DNA of 7,473 nucleotides from Candidatus Cloacimonadota bacterium (GCA_021106755.1 JAIOTM010000286.1:1-7473), one strand, 5' to 3'. Positions 1-5,915 are shown, numbered from the stretch's first letter. Program-made: numbers and translations. The notes: generated from the letters alone by a model not told the origin.

Positions 1-48
1 GCTCCTGAACTGCAAATAATATATTCGTTGCCATACGCGGGAGAATAA
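1..48 (+). CDS. C-terminal tail of an unidentified upstream gene (partial)
   Basis: The first frame is open from base 1 and reads 15 residues (APELQIIYSLPYAGE) to a TAA stop at 46-48; the other two forward frames close within the first 20 bases. The stop is one base before the ATG of the next gene, and that gene's ribosome binding site (GGAG at about 39-42) lies inside this tail. This is typical of tightly packed operon genes. The tail is too short to name a family. The call rests on the open frame and the spacing only. Confidence 0.45.
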   Translation, partial: APELQIIYSLPYAGE

Positions 49-49
49 G

Positions 50-865
50 ATGAAGTTTTTAATTATTGTAATTGCTTTTGGTTTATTTTTTACGGGATGT
101 GACAAAGTTGAAGAAGAGAAATATCAATTCAGCGGAGAAATTGTTGCCAGGGTAAACGATGATGTTTTACGATTAGATGAACTTAAAAGCAACTTCAACG
201 GCAGGAGTTGGTTTTTAGTGAAAAAGGATGAGAAAAGGGAATTTGTTAAACAATGGATAGATTTGACAGTGCTTGCTCAGGCAGGAACACTTAATGCTCT
301 TGATAAAGAACCATTGATTGTTTCACGGTTAAAATCTGCAGAAAAAAATATTATGGCTAATGCTACAATTGCAAGAGAAATGGCGAAAATTCAACTTAGC
401 GAAGAAGCATTGTTTAATTATTATCGTACTCACGAAAGCACCTTCAAAAAAGTGACAGAACAACTAAAAATTCAGCAGATTGTAGTTGATAATGCTGTTA
501 CTCTGGAAGAAGTTTTGAATGCTCTGAGAAATGGAGCAAAGTTCTCAGACACTGCCCGGCAATATTCTAAGGGAGAAGGAGCGGATGCTGGTGGTTATAT
601 TGGCTTCAAGAGCCGTGAACAGATTCCAGTAGCTATTTGGGATAAACTTCAGACCTTGCGTCAATGGGGTTATACTCAGGTTCAAATAGAAAACAACTAC
701 TATATTGTTCGTTGGTATGAAAAACAGACTGTTGAGAAAACAGGGGAATTCAACCAGATAAAAAAACAGATTGAAAAGATGCTGATTGAAGAACGTCAAT
801 CGGAAATTTATCAATCATTGCTAAAAAAACTTAAACAAAACGCTGATATAGAAATGACTATATAG
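50..865 (+). CDS. PpiC-type (parvulin) peptidyl-prolyl isomerase lipoprotein
   Basis: Predicted envelope foldase of 271 residues, related to PrsA and SurA. Seen: a short basic-hydrophobic N-terminus (residues 1-16) ending in a lipobox-like FTGC with the lipidated Cys at 17, followed by Asp18. An N-terminal chaperone-like helical region (about 28-130) begins with VARVNDDVLRLDEL, the usual opening of SurA-type proteins. A parvulin domain spans about 137-225, with the family landmarks RNGAKFSDTARQYS (160-173), GGYIGF (181-186) and a closing YYIVRWYE (217-224). A charged helix closes the protein (232-265). The canonical parvulin opening RHIL is replaced by LKIQQIVV, so isomerase activity is uncertain and it may act mainly as a holdase. 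The start is supported by GGAG 7 bases upstream. The next gene, 8 bases on, is a second SurA-like protein, so both probably handle secreted or outer-membrane proteins. Confidence 0.85.
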   Translation: MKFLIIVIAFGLFFTGCDKVEEEKYQFSGEIVARVNDDVLRLDELKSNFNGRSWFLVKKDEKREFVKQWIDLTVLAQAGTLNALDKEPLIVSRLKSAEKNIMANATIAREMAKIQLSEEALFNYYRTHESTFKKVTEQLKIQQIVVDNAVTLEEVLNALRNGAKFSDTARQYSKGEGADAGGYIGFKSREQIPVAIWDKLQTLRQWGYTQVQIENNYYIVRWYEKQTVEKTGEFNQIKKQIEKMLIEERQSEIYQSLLKKLKQNADIEMTI

Positions 866-873
866 GAACACTA

Positions 874-2139
874 ATGAAATTAAAAATTATTATCATTTTT
901 TTCATTGCTTTTAGCTTATTATTTGCGGGAGAGAAGCGATTACTTGACCGTATAGTCGCCAAAGTAGGCAGAGAAATTATTCTTGATAGTGAATTGCAAA
1001 GCCATAAAATGCAGCTTAAAACAATGAACATGCTTTCTGAAGAAATGACAGAATCAGATATTTTAGATCAGATGATAGAAAGTCGCCTGATTATCCAGAA
1101 AGCCAAAGAACTGAATTATTCGGTTGATGCGGTGAAGCTCTCAAAAATGGTAGATGATCAAATAGACGAAATACGTAAACAGTTTTCTTCTGAATCGGAA
1201 ATGCGGGACGAACTCAATAAAGCCGGGTTGGATATCCTCGCTTTCAGACGGATGATGGAAGATAATATTCGTGAGGAGCGACTTAAAGAGCAGATTATTC
1301 AGAGCGAAATACGTAGTAAAATACACCTTACTGAAGCGGAAATAGAAGAATACTACGAAGATAATAAAGAACAGCTTCCCCAACGTCCGCAAATGGATAA
1401 ACTGGGGATGATAATGCGGCAGGTGGACGCTGGTAAGGAAACAGAAACAGAAGCTCTGAAGAAAATAAATACGATAATGGATAAAATACGTGAAGGTGTA
1501 GATTTTGAAAAACTTGCACGTCAAGAGAGCGAAGGTCCCAGTGCATCTCGGGGTGGTGATATAGGTTTTTTTGGCAGAGGTGCTATGGTTAAACCTTTTG
1601 AAGAAGCGGCTTATAATTTGCGTCTCGGAGAGACCAGTGATGTTGTTCGCACTTCCTTTGGGTTTCATATAATTCGGAAAGAAGAAGACAAAGGGAATGA
1701 AATCCGGGTACGCCATATTCTGATAAAAGTTGAGCCAACTGAAATGGATTACGTAGCAGAATTGAAACTGATGGAATCTGTTTTAGAAAAACTGAATATA
1801 GGCGAGGATTTTACCAAATTAGCACAGACTTATTCAGAAGATGATTCAACTGCCGTGAAAGGTGGTATTATGGGTGAGTTTCCACCAGATAACTATCCAG
1901 AATTATTTATGACACAATTAACTGCAATAGATTATGGATGTTATACCGAAGTCATCCAGAAAGGTGAATTTCTTTATATTTTTGCGAAACTTGAAAGTAT
2001 TCCAGAACGGGCTTACAACTACAACGAAATAGAAGAGCAATTGCGTATTCAGGTAAAAAACGTAAAACAGCACGATTTGTACAAAGAATGGATACGTAAA
2101 CTTAAAAAAAGTAAGTACGTAGAAGTTTACTACCTATAA
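874..2139 (+). CDS. surA: SurA-like periplasmic chaperone / peptidyl-prolyl isomerase
   Basis: Predicted periplasmic foldase for outer-membrane proteins, 421 residues, close to the E. coli SurA length. Seen: a hydrophobic signal peptide (MKLKIIIIFFIAFSLLFAG, cleavage probably near residue 19). Then comes the SurA N-terminal domain (about 22-165), opening with LDRIVAKVGREIILDSEL and containing a 'DQMIESRLIIQKAKEL' helix. Two parvulin domains follow (about 172-270 and 277-373) and a C-terminal helix (383-412) that packs with the N-domain in SurA. Parvulin 1 keeps GVDFEKLARQES, GGDIGFFGRG and SFGFHIIR but has lost the opening HIL. Parvulin 2 keeps VRHILIK, GEDFTKLAQTYSED and GG-MGEF but lacks the FGFHII ending. 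The ATG has AGGA at 864-867, overlapping the previous stop, which suggests translational coupling. The surA name is by domain layout; orthology to E. coli SurA is likely but not proven. Confidence 0.88.
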   Translation: MKLKIIIIFFIAFSLLFAGEKRLLDRIVAKVGREIILDSELQSHKMQLKTMNMLSEEMTESDILDQMIESRLIIQKAKELNYSVDAVKLSKMVDDQIDEIRKQFSSESEMRDELNKAGLDILAFRRMMEDNIREERLKEQIIQSEIRSKIHLTEAEIEEYYEDNKEQLPQRPQMDKLGMIMRQVDAGKETETEALKKINTIMDKIREGVDFEKLARQESEGPSASRGGDIGFFGRGAMVKPFEEAAYNLRLGETSDVVRTSFGFHIIRKEEDKGNEIRVRHILIKVEPTEMDYVAELKLMESVLEKLNIGEDFTKLAQTYSEDDSTAVKGGIMGEFPPDNYPELFMTQLTAIDYGCYTEVIQKGEFLYIFAKLESIPERAYNYNEIEEQLRIQVKNVKQHDLYKEWIRKLKKSKYVEVYYL

Positions 2140-2147
2140 ACAGATTT

Positions 2148-2612
2148 GTGAAAAAACTCATACTGTTTATAGCTTGCGGTTTTGGCTCCGGCTATTTACC
2201 GAAAATGCCAGGCACATGGGGAACCATCTTTGCTTTAATTGTTTATCTGACTATTCCTGAATCGTTCTGGATGGAGTACTATGCTGTTGTGATGGTTACT
2301 CTTTTATTTTTTACCGGAGTTTATATATCAGGCAAAGCAGAGGCTTATCTCAGTCACGATGATGGAAGAATTGTGATTGATGAAATCGCGGGCTTTTTTG
2401 TATCTGTTCTGTTTTTGCCCAAAATCTGGTACTTCTATATTCCCGCTTTTATTCTGTTTCGTCTTTACGACATCCTGAAACCCTGGCCAATAAACAAACT
2501 TCAATCACTAAAAGGTGGATGGGGAGTGATGGTGGATGATATTGTCGCGGGTGTTTATACAGCGGTTATTCTCCATTTAAGCTGGTTTATGCTTCGTGTC
2601 TGGCTATCATAA
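2148..2612 (+). CDS. pgpA: Phosphatidylglycerophosphatase A (PgpA)
   Basis: Inner-membrane enzyme that removes phosphate from phosphatidylglycerol phosphate to give phosphatidylglycerol, the last step of that branch of phospholipid synthesis. The protein has 154 residues, a normal PgpA length. Family motifs are plain: GFGSGYLPKMPGTWGT (11-26), DDGRIVIDEIAG (71-82) with acidic metal-binding candidates D78 and E79, FRLYDILKPWPI (104-115) and GGWGVMVDDIVAGVY (123-137) with D130/D131. Hydrophobic stretches at about 25-37, 46-61, 83-105 and 132-150 fit a small polytopic membrane protein. The start is GTG, 8 bases after the surA stop. No good Shine-Dalgarno is visible and no in-frame alternative gives a better N-terminus, so translation may depend on coupling to the upstream gene. 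It fits an envelope-biogenesis operon with the two foldases. Confidence 0.95.
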   Translation: MKKLILFIACGFGSGYLPKMPGTWGTIFALIVYLTIPESFWMEYYAVVMVTLLFFTGVYISGKAEAYLSHDDGRIVIDEIAGFFVSVLFLPKIWYFYIPAFILFRLYDILKPWPINKLQSLKGGWGVMVDDIVAGVYTAVILHLSWFMLRVWLS

Positions 2613-2707
2613 TTTACAATAAACTCGAATAAGCAGGTTTGTTCAAATTCTGTAATATTGGCATCGACTAATTGGAAATTTTTCAAAAGAAAATTGAGTA
2701 CAGACTA

Positions 2708-2770
2708 TAGGATTCAAAGCTCAGAAATCAATCTCCAATAAAAAACGGGGAGATGTCAGGTCGAGTCCTA
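2708..2770 (+). other. Possible two-tier hairpin in the gap between pgpA and the acyltransferase
   Basis: The 199-base gap 2613-2811 holds no convincing gene. Its only structure is a nested fold. An outer stem pairs TAGGATTC (2708-2715) with GAGTCCTA (2763-2770), eight pairs including one G-U. An inner stem pairs ATCTCC (2731-2736) with GGAGAT (2749-2754) across a 12-base A-rich loop. No T-run follows, so it is not an intrinsic terminator. It could be a leader structure or mRNA-stability element for the following gene, or chance pairing in AT-rich DNA. A TTGACA lies just after it (2777-2782) but has no well-spaced -10. Confidence 0.2.
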
Positions 2771-2811
2771 AATCACTTGACACACAAACGCTACAGTATT
2801 TTTTTTGCAAT

Positions 2812-3684
2812 ATGAATAAAACGTTCCAAGACAAGATAGAATATGCAGTTTTTCAGCTCCTGCTTAACGGATTCAGTTTCTTACCATATAATACTACACG
2901 TAAAATTACAGAATCATTAGCCCTCTTTGTGGGCGATACACTTGGTGTTCGCAAGAAAGTTGCTATGTACCAATTGCGGACGATTTTAACAGATAAATCA
3001 GAAGCTGAGATACGGCAAATATTTCGTCAGATGTGGCGAAAATATGGAACTTTTATTGCTGAGACATATTTCGGTGATAACACCGAATTGCTCAGTCGAT
3101 GCACGTTGATTGGAGGCGAATACGCTGAAGAAGCACTCTCCCGGGGAAAAGGATTCATCTTCAGTTCAGCTCATTTAGGAAATTTTGAATTGGCAAGTAG
3201 ATTTCTGGCATCTCAATTCCCAGTTGCGGCAGTTGTAATAAACCAACGAAACCCATATTTTAACGAATATATTGTCCGTTTTTGTAAACAACATAATATG
3301 GTTGTTATTTTTAAGAAAAGGGCTTTGAAGGGCATTATTGAGCACCTCAGGAAGAACTACTGTGTAATACTGCAACACGACCAGCATGCTGGAAAGAGAA
3401 ACGGAATTAAGACCACATTTATGGGTCATACTGCCTGGACTGCCGCTGGTCCTGCTCGAATATCTCAAAAAATAGGTTGTCCTGTCCTGCCAGGATGTAT
3501 TGTAAGAACGCCTGAGAATCGACATAATTTGATTTTAACGAAACCAATTGAACCAAGCACTTACACTAAGGATAATGAAGGTTTACTAAGCATGACACAG
3601 GATATTACAGACAGGCTTGCAGAGGAGTTTATTCTGAAATATCCAGATCAGTGGTTTTGGGTACACCGCCGTTGGCGCGACTGA
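2812..3684 (+). CDS. Lipid A biosynthesis acyltransferase (LpxL/LpxM, HtrB family)
   Basis: Membrane-associated acyltransferase expected to add a secondary acyl chain to the lipid A precursor, using acyl-ACP, at the cytoplasmic face of the inner membrane. The protein is 290 residues, normal for the family. Seen: an N-terminal hydrophobic region (about 10-45), the catalytic HX4E motif HLGNFE (H121, E126) preceded by GKGFIFSSA, the later family block ILQHDQHAG (186-194), a TAAGPARIS segment (210-218) and the characteristic C-terminal PDQWFWVHRRWRD (278-290), which matches the 'P-QW-W-H-R-' ending of LpxL/LpxM. Which position it acylates cannot be read from sequence, so no symbol is given. The ATG has no visible Shine-Dalgarno (a T-run and GCAAT precede it). 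A weak GTG/TTG alternative was not found. It may be transcribed separately from pgpA, but no terminator separates them. Confidence 0.9.
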   Translation: MNKTFQDKIEYAVFQLLLNGFSFLPYNTTRKITESLALFVGDTLGVRKKVAMYQLRTILTDKSEAEIRQIFRQMWRKYGTFIAETYFGDNTELLSRCTLIGGEYAEEALSRGKGFIFSSAHLGNFELASRFLASQFPVAAVVINQRNPYFNEYIVRFCKQHNMVVIFKKRALKGIIEHLRKNYCVILQHDQHAGKRNGIKTTFMGHTAWTAAGPARISQKIGCPVLPGCIVRTPENRHNLILTKPIEPSTYTKDNEGLLSMTQDITDRLAEEFILKYPDQWFWVHRRWRD

Positions 3685-3802
3685 TTTTTATTTGTAAAGA
3701 GCACATTAAACAAGTTTAACAACTTTCTATTTCTTCCGGTATCATAATTCTTCTGTACAAAAAGCACTGATGTTTTAATCGTTTTTTTAGTAATCTATCT
3801 AT

Positions 3803-3832
3803 CTGACAAATCCTGAATCCGGCTTTTATGTT
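3803..3832 (+). promoter_or_regulatory. Candidate distal promoter of the SOS operon
   Basis: A sigma70-like pair: CTGACA (3803-3808) and TATGTT (3827-3832), 18 bases apart, matching 5/6 and 4/6 consensus positions. It lies about 75 bases upstream of the repressor ATG. Its -35 box falls inside the first copy of a TGACAAAT repeat, and its -10 touches the TTGC..GCAA inverted repeat, an arrangement that would let a bound repressor block it. Weak on its own. Confidence 0.3.
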
Positions 3833-3866
3833 GCACATTCGCAAAAAAAGTTTGACAAATAATCCG
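3804..3866 (+). repeat. Gapped direct repeat TGACAAAT..AATCCG, two copies
   Basis: TGACAAAT (3804-3811) then CCTG then AATCCG (3816-3821) recurs as TGACAAAT (3853-3860) followed directly by AATCCG (3861-3866). All 14 conserved bases are identical; the copies differ only by the 4-base insert. They start 49 bases apart and sit 9 and 8 bases from the two ends of the inverted repeat at 3831-3844. Each copy contains a -35-like TGACA. They could be regulator binding sites or duplicated promoter elements. Just before copy 1 is ATCT three times in tandem (3793-3804). Confidence 0.45.
3831..3844. promoter_or_regulatory. Candidate operator: inverted repeat TTGC-N6-GCAA
   Basis: TTGCACATTCGCAA is a four-base inverted repeat with a six-base centre; outward positions pair partly (T3829-A3846, T3827-A3848, T3826-A3849). 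It lies between the two promoter-like elements upstream of a self-cleaving repressor gene, where an autoregulatory operator would be expected. A four-pair repeat is common by chance, so position is the main support. Confidence 0.25.
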
Positions 3867-3879
3867 TTTCACATATCTA
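3852..3879 (+). promoter_or_regulatory. Candidate proximal promoter of the SOS operon
   Basis: A perfect -35 hexamer TTGACA (3852-3857), itself within the odd palindrome TTTG-A-CAAA (3851-3859), is followed after 16 bases by TATCTA (3874-3879), a weak -10. The -10 overlaps the palindrome ATCTAGAT (3875-3882). Transcription would start about 20 bases before the ATG of the S24 repressor. The -35 is good and the -10 poor; an activated or alternative promoter is possible. Confidence 0.4.
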
Positions 3880-3895
3880 GATGCATATAAGCAAC

Positions 3896-3901
3896 AGGAG
3901 G
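3896..3901 (+). promoter_or_regulatory. Strong ribosome binding site of the S24 repressor
   Basis: AGGAGG ends five bases before the ATG at 3907. It decides for this start over the internal ATG codons at residues 8, 12 and 13. The genes of the upstream envelope block have much weaker sites. Confidence 0.8.
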
Positions 3902-3906
3902 AGAGA

Positions 3907-4584
3907 ATGAGTGAAAGAAAGTTGACGATGGATGACGTGATGATGGGGCAAAGAATCGCACGGGTAAGGAAAGAATTAGGGAAAACAATGGCTACTTTAT
4001 CCGATGAACTGGATATTGAGAAATCGAGTCTGTCCCGCTATGAACGCAATCTGAATAAGCCTTCCGCGGATTTTTTGCGGGGACTACTCAGAAGCTATAG
4101 CGTTAACGCTAACTGGTTATTAGACGGACAACAAGAGATGTTCATCCGTTCGGACGATGAAGTCGCGCCTGTACAGGTATTTGAAATGCCTATAGCAGGC
4201 GAAATTGCTGCCGGTCCCGCTGTGGCAGTGGAGCAATATCCGGTAGGTACTATTCAGGCTCCCGCTCCAATGGTAGAGAATAATCCCGACAAATTCTTTG
4301 TGTTTCGTGTTAATGGACGCAGTATGCAACCGGAAATAGGGCATCAGGACATGGTTTTTATCCGCCGCAATGATAACTGGCGTCAGATGAACAGCAAGAT
4401 AGTGGCTGTGCGTATCGAAGGCGAAATAACCCTGAAACGTCTGCAATTAGACGATGACAAAGGGTTGATTATCCTGCAACCGTTTAATCCTGAGTACAAA
4501 ACCATAGTTGTTAATCCTGAAGATTTAAGCGACATCTCCATGATTGGCGAGTTAAAGACGATTATCCGCAAATATCGGAATTAA
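3907..4584 (+). CDS. XRE-family, S24 self-cleaving SOS repressor (LexA/CI/UmuD-like)
   Basis: Predicted DNA-damage-responsive transcriptional repressor of the operon it heads. The 225-residue protein joins an N-terminal XRE helix-turn-helix (about 15-72: GQRIARVRKELGKTMATLSD, then IEKSSLSRYERNLNKPS as the recognition region) to a C-terminal S24 LexA/UmuD peptidase fold (about 93-221). The autocleavage site is Ala102-Gly103 in GEIAAGPAVAVEQ, which aligns with LexA GRVAAGEPLLAQQ. The catalytic Ser is S139 in VNGRSMQP and the Lys is K177 in EITLKRL, 38 residues apart against 37 in LexA, so the dyad looks intact. The layout resembles phage CI rather than LexA, whose DNA-binding domain is a winged helix. 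It lies 8 bases before umuC, the place normally held by umuD; after cleavage its C-terminal fragment would resemble UmuD'. Regulation is probably autorepression at the 222-base region upstream, relieved by RecA filaments. Confidence 0.92.
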   Translation: MSERKLTMDDVMMGQRIARVRKELGKTMATLSDELDIEKSSLSRYERNLNKPSADFLRGLLRSYSVNANWLLDGQQEMFIRSDDEVAPVQVFEMPIAGEIAAGPAVAVEQYPVGTIQAPAPMVENNPDKFFVFRVNGRSMQPEIGHQDMVFIRRNDNWRQMNSKIVAVRIEGEITLKRLQLDDDKGLIILQPFNPEYKTIVVNPEDLSDISMIGELKTIIRKYRN

Positions 4585-4592
4585 TCAGGAAA

Positions 4593-5876
4593 ATGTCCAA
4601 AGCTCAGAAGGTTTTCGCGTTGGTTGACTGTAATTCGTTTTACGCTTCCTGCGAGCGTGTATTCCGACCAGACTTGAAAGGCAAGCCTATTGGTGTTCTC
4701 TCTAATAACGATGGCTGCATTGTAGCCTTATCGCATGAGTTAAAGAAGTTGGGAATCCAAAGAGGCGTTCCCGCTTTCAAAATACGGAATGAAACAGTCA
4801 GGCATAAGATTACTCTATTTTCATCGAACTACGCGCTATACGGCGATTTATCTGCCAGAGTGATGAGTATTCTGTCTCAGTTCACTCCAGAGTTAGAGAT
4901 TTACTCCATAGACGAAGCGTTTCTCTCCTTAACCGGATTCGCGGAAGATAGCAATCTTTTGGCATACGGACGAGAAATTAAAGAGACAGTAGAGAAGTGT
5001 ACAGGAGTTCCTATCTCGGTAGGTATTGCGACAACGAAAACCTTAGCAAAGATTGCGAATCATGTAGCAAAAAAGTACCGAAAGTTCAATGGGGTTTTTA
5101 ATCTTGCAGGACATCCTCAAATGCGGAAGGTGTTGGAGTCTATATCTGTAAAAGATATATGGGGAGTAGGCTTCCGTTACTCTAAGATGCTGAACAAGCG
5201 AGGCATTTTCAATGCCTGGGAATTATCTATTCAGCCCGATATGTGGGTATTGGAAAAAATGACTATTATAGGTATGCGTACTATCCGTGAATTACGGGGA
5301 GAGCCATGTATTGAACTGGATATGATTCAGGAACCAAAAAAGGGAATTGTTTCGTCAAAATCATTCAGCAAGCCAGTTACCAACAAACAGGAATTGTACG
5401 AAGCTGTGGCACAATACACTGTCTGCGCATTAGATAAGCTTCGCCGACAGAGTTCTGTCGCACATGATATTATGGTATTTCTAACCACTAATCCTTTTAA
5501 GGATGAGTCGCAATACGCGAATTATATTTCAGGTTCGTTGCCAACACCATCTGCCTACGTGCCGGAATTCATAACCTTAGCAAAAGATTTAATGAATGAA
5601 ATTTACAAGGATGGCTACAGATACAAAAAAGCTGGAGTGATGATTAGTGGAATTGAGTCGCAGTATCAGGCAGAACTTGATTTTTTTCAGCCAGCCTACG
5701 TGGATGACTACCGAAAAAAGGTTATGGATACCATTGATTATATAAACAAAAGACTGGGAAAAGACAAAATAACCTTCGCGGCTGTGGGGGTAGGGCAGGA
5801 ATGGAGCATGCGGCGGGAATTTCTCTCTCGCAATTACACCACGAGTTGGAATGAGCTTCCTATAGTCAAAGCATAA
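4593..5876 (+). CDS. umuC: UmuC-type Y-family translesion DNA polymerase (Pol V catalytic subunit)
   Basis: Error-prone polymerase that copies past damaged bases, in E. coli as UmuD'2C with RecA-ATP. At 427 residues it matches UmuC (422). Seen: the catalytic palm opening FALVDCNSFYASCERVFRPD with metal ligand D12 and steric-gate Y17; the UmuC signature VLSNNDGCIVALS (35-47); SIDEAFLSL (105-113) with D107/E108; the thumb helix-hairpin-helix KDIWGVGFRYSKMLNKRGI (187-205); a little-finger domain (about 245-355); and the UmuC-specific C-terminus MRREFLSRNYTTSWNELP (406-423). A clamp-binding-like QAELDFF (359-365) sits where E. coli UmuC has QLNLF. The start ATG follows AGGA (4587-4590) at only two bases, so coupling to the S24 gene is likely. 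No umuD gene is seen separately; its presumed partner is the S24 protein. Confidence 0.95.
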   Translation: MSKAQKVFALVDCNSFYASCERVFRPDLKGKPIGVLSNNDGCIVALSHELKKLGIQRGVPAFKIRNETVRHKITLFSSNYALYGDLSARVMSILSQFTPELEIYSIDEAFLSLTGFAEDSNLLAYGREIKETVEKCTGVPISVGIATTKTLAKIANHVAKKYRKFNGVFNLAGHPQMRKVLESISVKDIWGVGFRYSKMLNKRGIFNAWELSIQPDMWVLEKMTIIGMRTIRELRGEPCIELDMIQEPKKGIVSSKSFSKPVTNKQELYEAVAQYTVCALDKLRRQSSVAHDIMVFLTTNPFKDESQYANYISGSLPTPSAYVPEFITLAKDLMNEIYKDGYRYKKAGVMISGIESQYQAELDFFQPAYVDDYRKKVMDTIDYINKRLGKDKITFAAVGVGQEWSMRREFLSRNYTTSWNELPIVKA

Positions 5877-5892
5877 TGTTTCACGTGAAACG
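5877..5892. promoter_or_regulatory. parS: parS-like centromere site (ParB/Spo0J binding sequence)
   Basis: TGTTTCACGTGAAACG begins at the base after the umuC TAA stop. Its inner 14 bases GTTTCACGTGAAAC (5878-5891) are a perfect palindrome. The sequence differs from the conserved chromosomal parS consensus TGTTTCACGTGAAACA only at the last base. On the known consensus, ParB binds here and spreads to load condensin and drive origin segregation. With equal base use, a match this good is expected about once in 10^4 windows of this size. A CACGTG-binding regulator is the alternative. It sits in the 39-base umuC-SRAP gap, upstream of the SRAP ribosome binding site. Confidence 0.8.
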
Positions 5893-5903
5893 CACGTAGT
5901 AAT

Positions 5904-5910
5904 AAGGAGG
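5904..5910 (+). promoter_or_regulatory. Strong ribosome binding site of the SRAP gene
   Basis: AAGGAGG ends five bases before the ATG at 5916, fixing that start. The start is critical because Cys2 of the protein must become the N-terminal residue. A site this strong suggests independent, efficient translation of the SRAP protein within the operon. Confidence 0.8.
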
Positions 5911-5915
5911 TTGAG

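Noticed and set aside
1141..1716. Long open frame on the minus strand within the SurA-like gene
   Set aside because: It lies wholly opposite a well-supported chaperone gene, is rich in Phe/Ile/Leu as expected of an antisense reading of a charged helical protein, and shows no family motif. The other minus-strand frames (e.g. 545-814, 3175-3525, 4120-4446, 5589-6032, 7134-7364) were dismissed for the same reason.
2636..2652. GGTTTGTTCAAATTCTG resembling a tRNA T-arm
   Set aside because: The flanking bases do not form the five-pair T stem, and no acceptor, D or anticodon arms are present. A second T-loop-like string (AGGTCGAGTCCT near 2758-2769) fails in the same way.
3706..3719. Inverted repeat TTAAAC-AA-GTTTAA after the acyltransferase
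   Set aside because: A six-pair AT-rich repeat is expected by chance about twice per spacer length in a window this size; it is far from the SOS start and has no T-run to act as a terminator.
3751..3762. TGTACA-centred imperfect palindrome (TTCTGTACAAAA) as a LexA-type box
   Set aside because: It does not match known LexA box classes, is about 150 bases from the repressor start and is not repeated elsewhere in the window.
3760..3787. A-run followed by a run of seven T as an intrinsic terminator
   Set aside because: There is no GC-containing stem; only A-T pairing over a long loop would be possible.
5877..5892. Palindrome after umuC read as a transcription terminator
   Set aside because: GTTTCACGTGAAAC has no loop and no T-run after it, the operon continues in the same direction, and the match to parS explains the sequence better.
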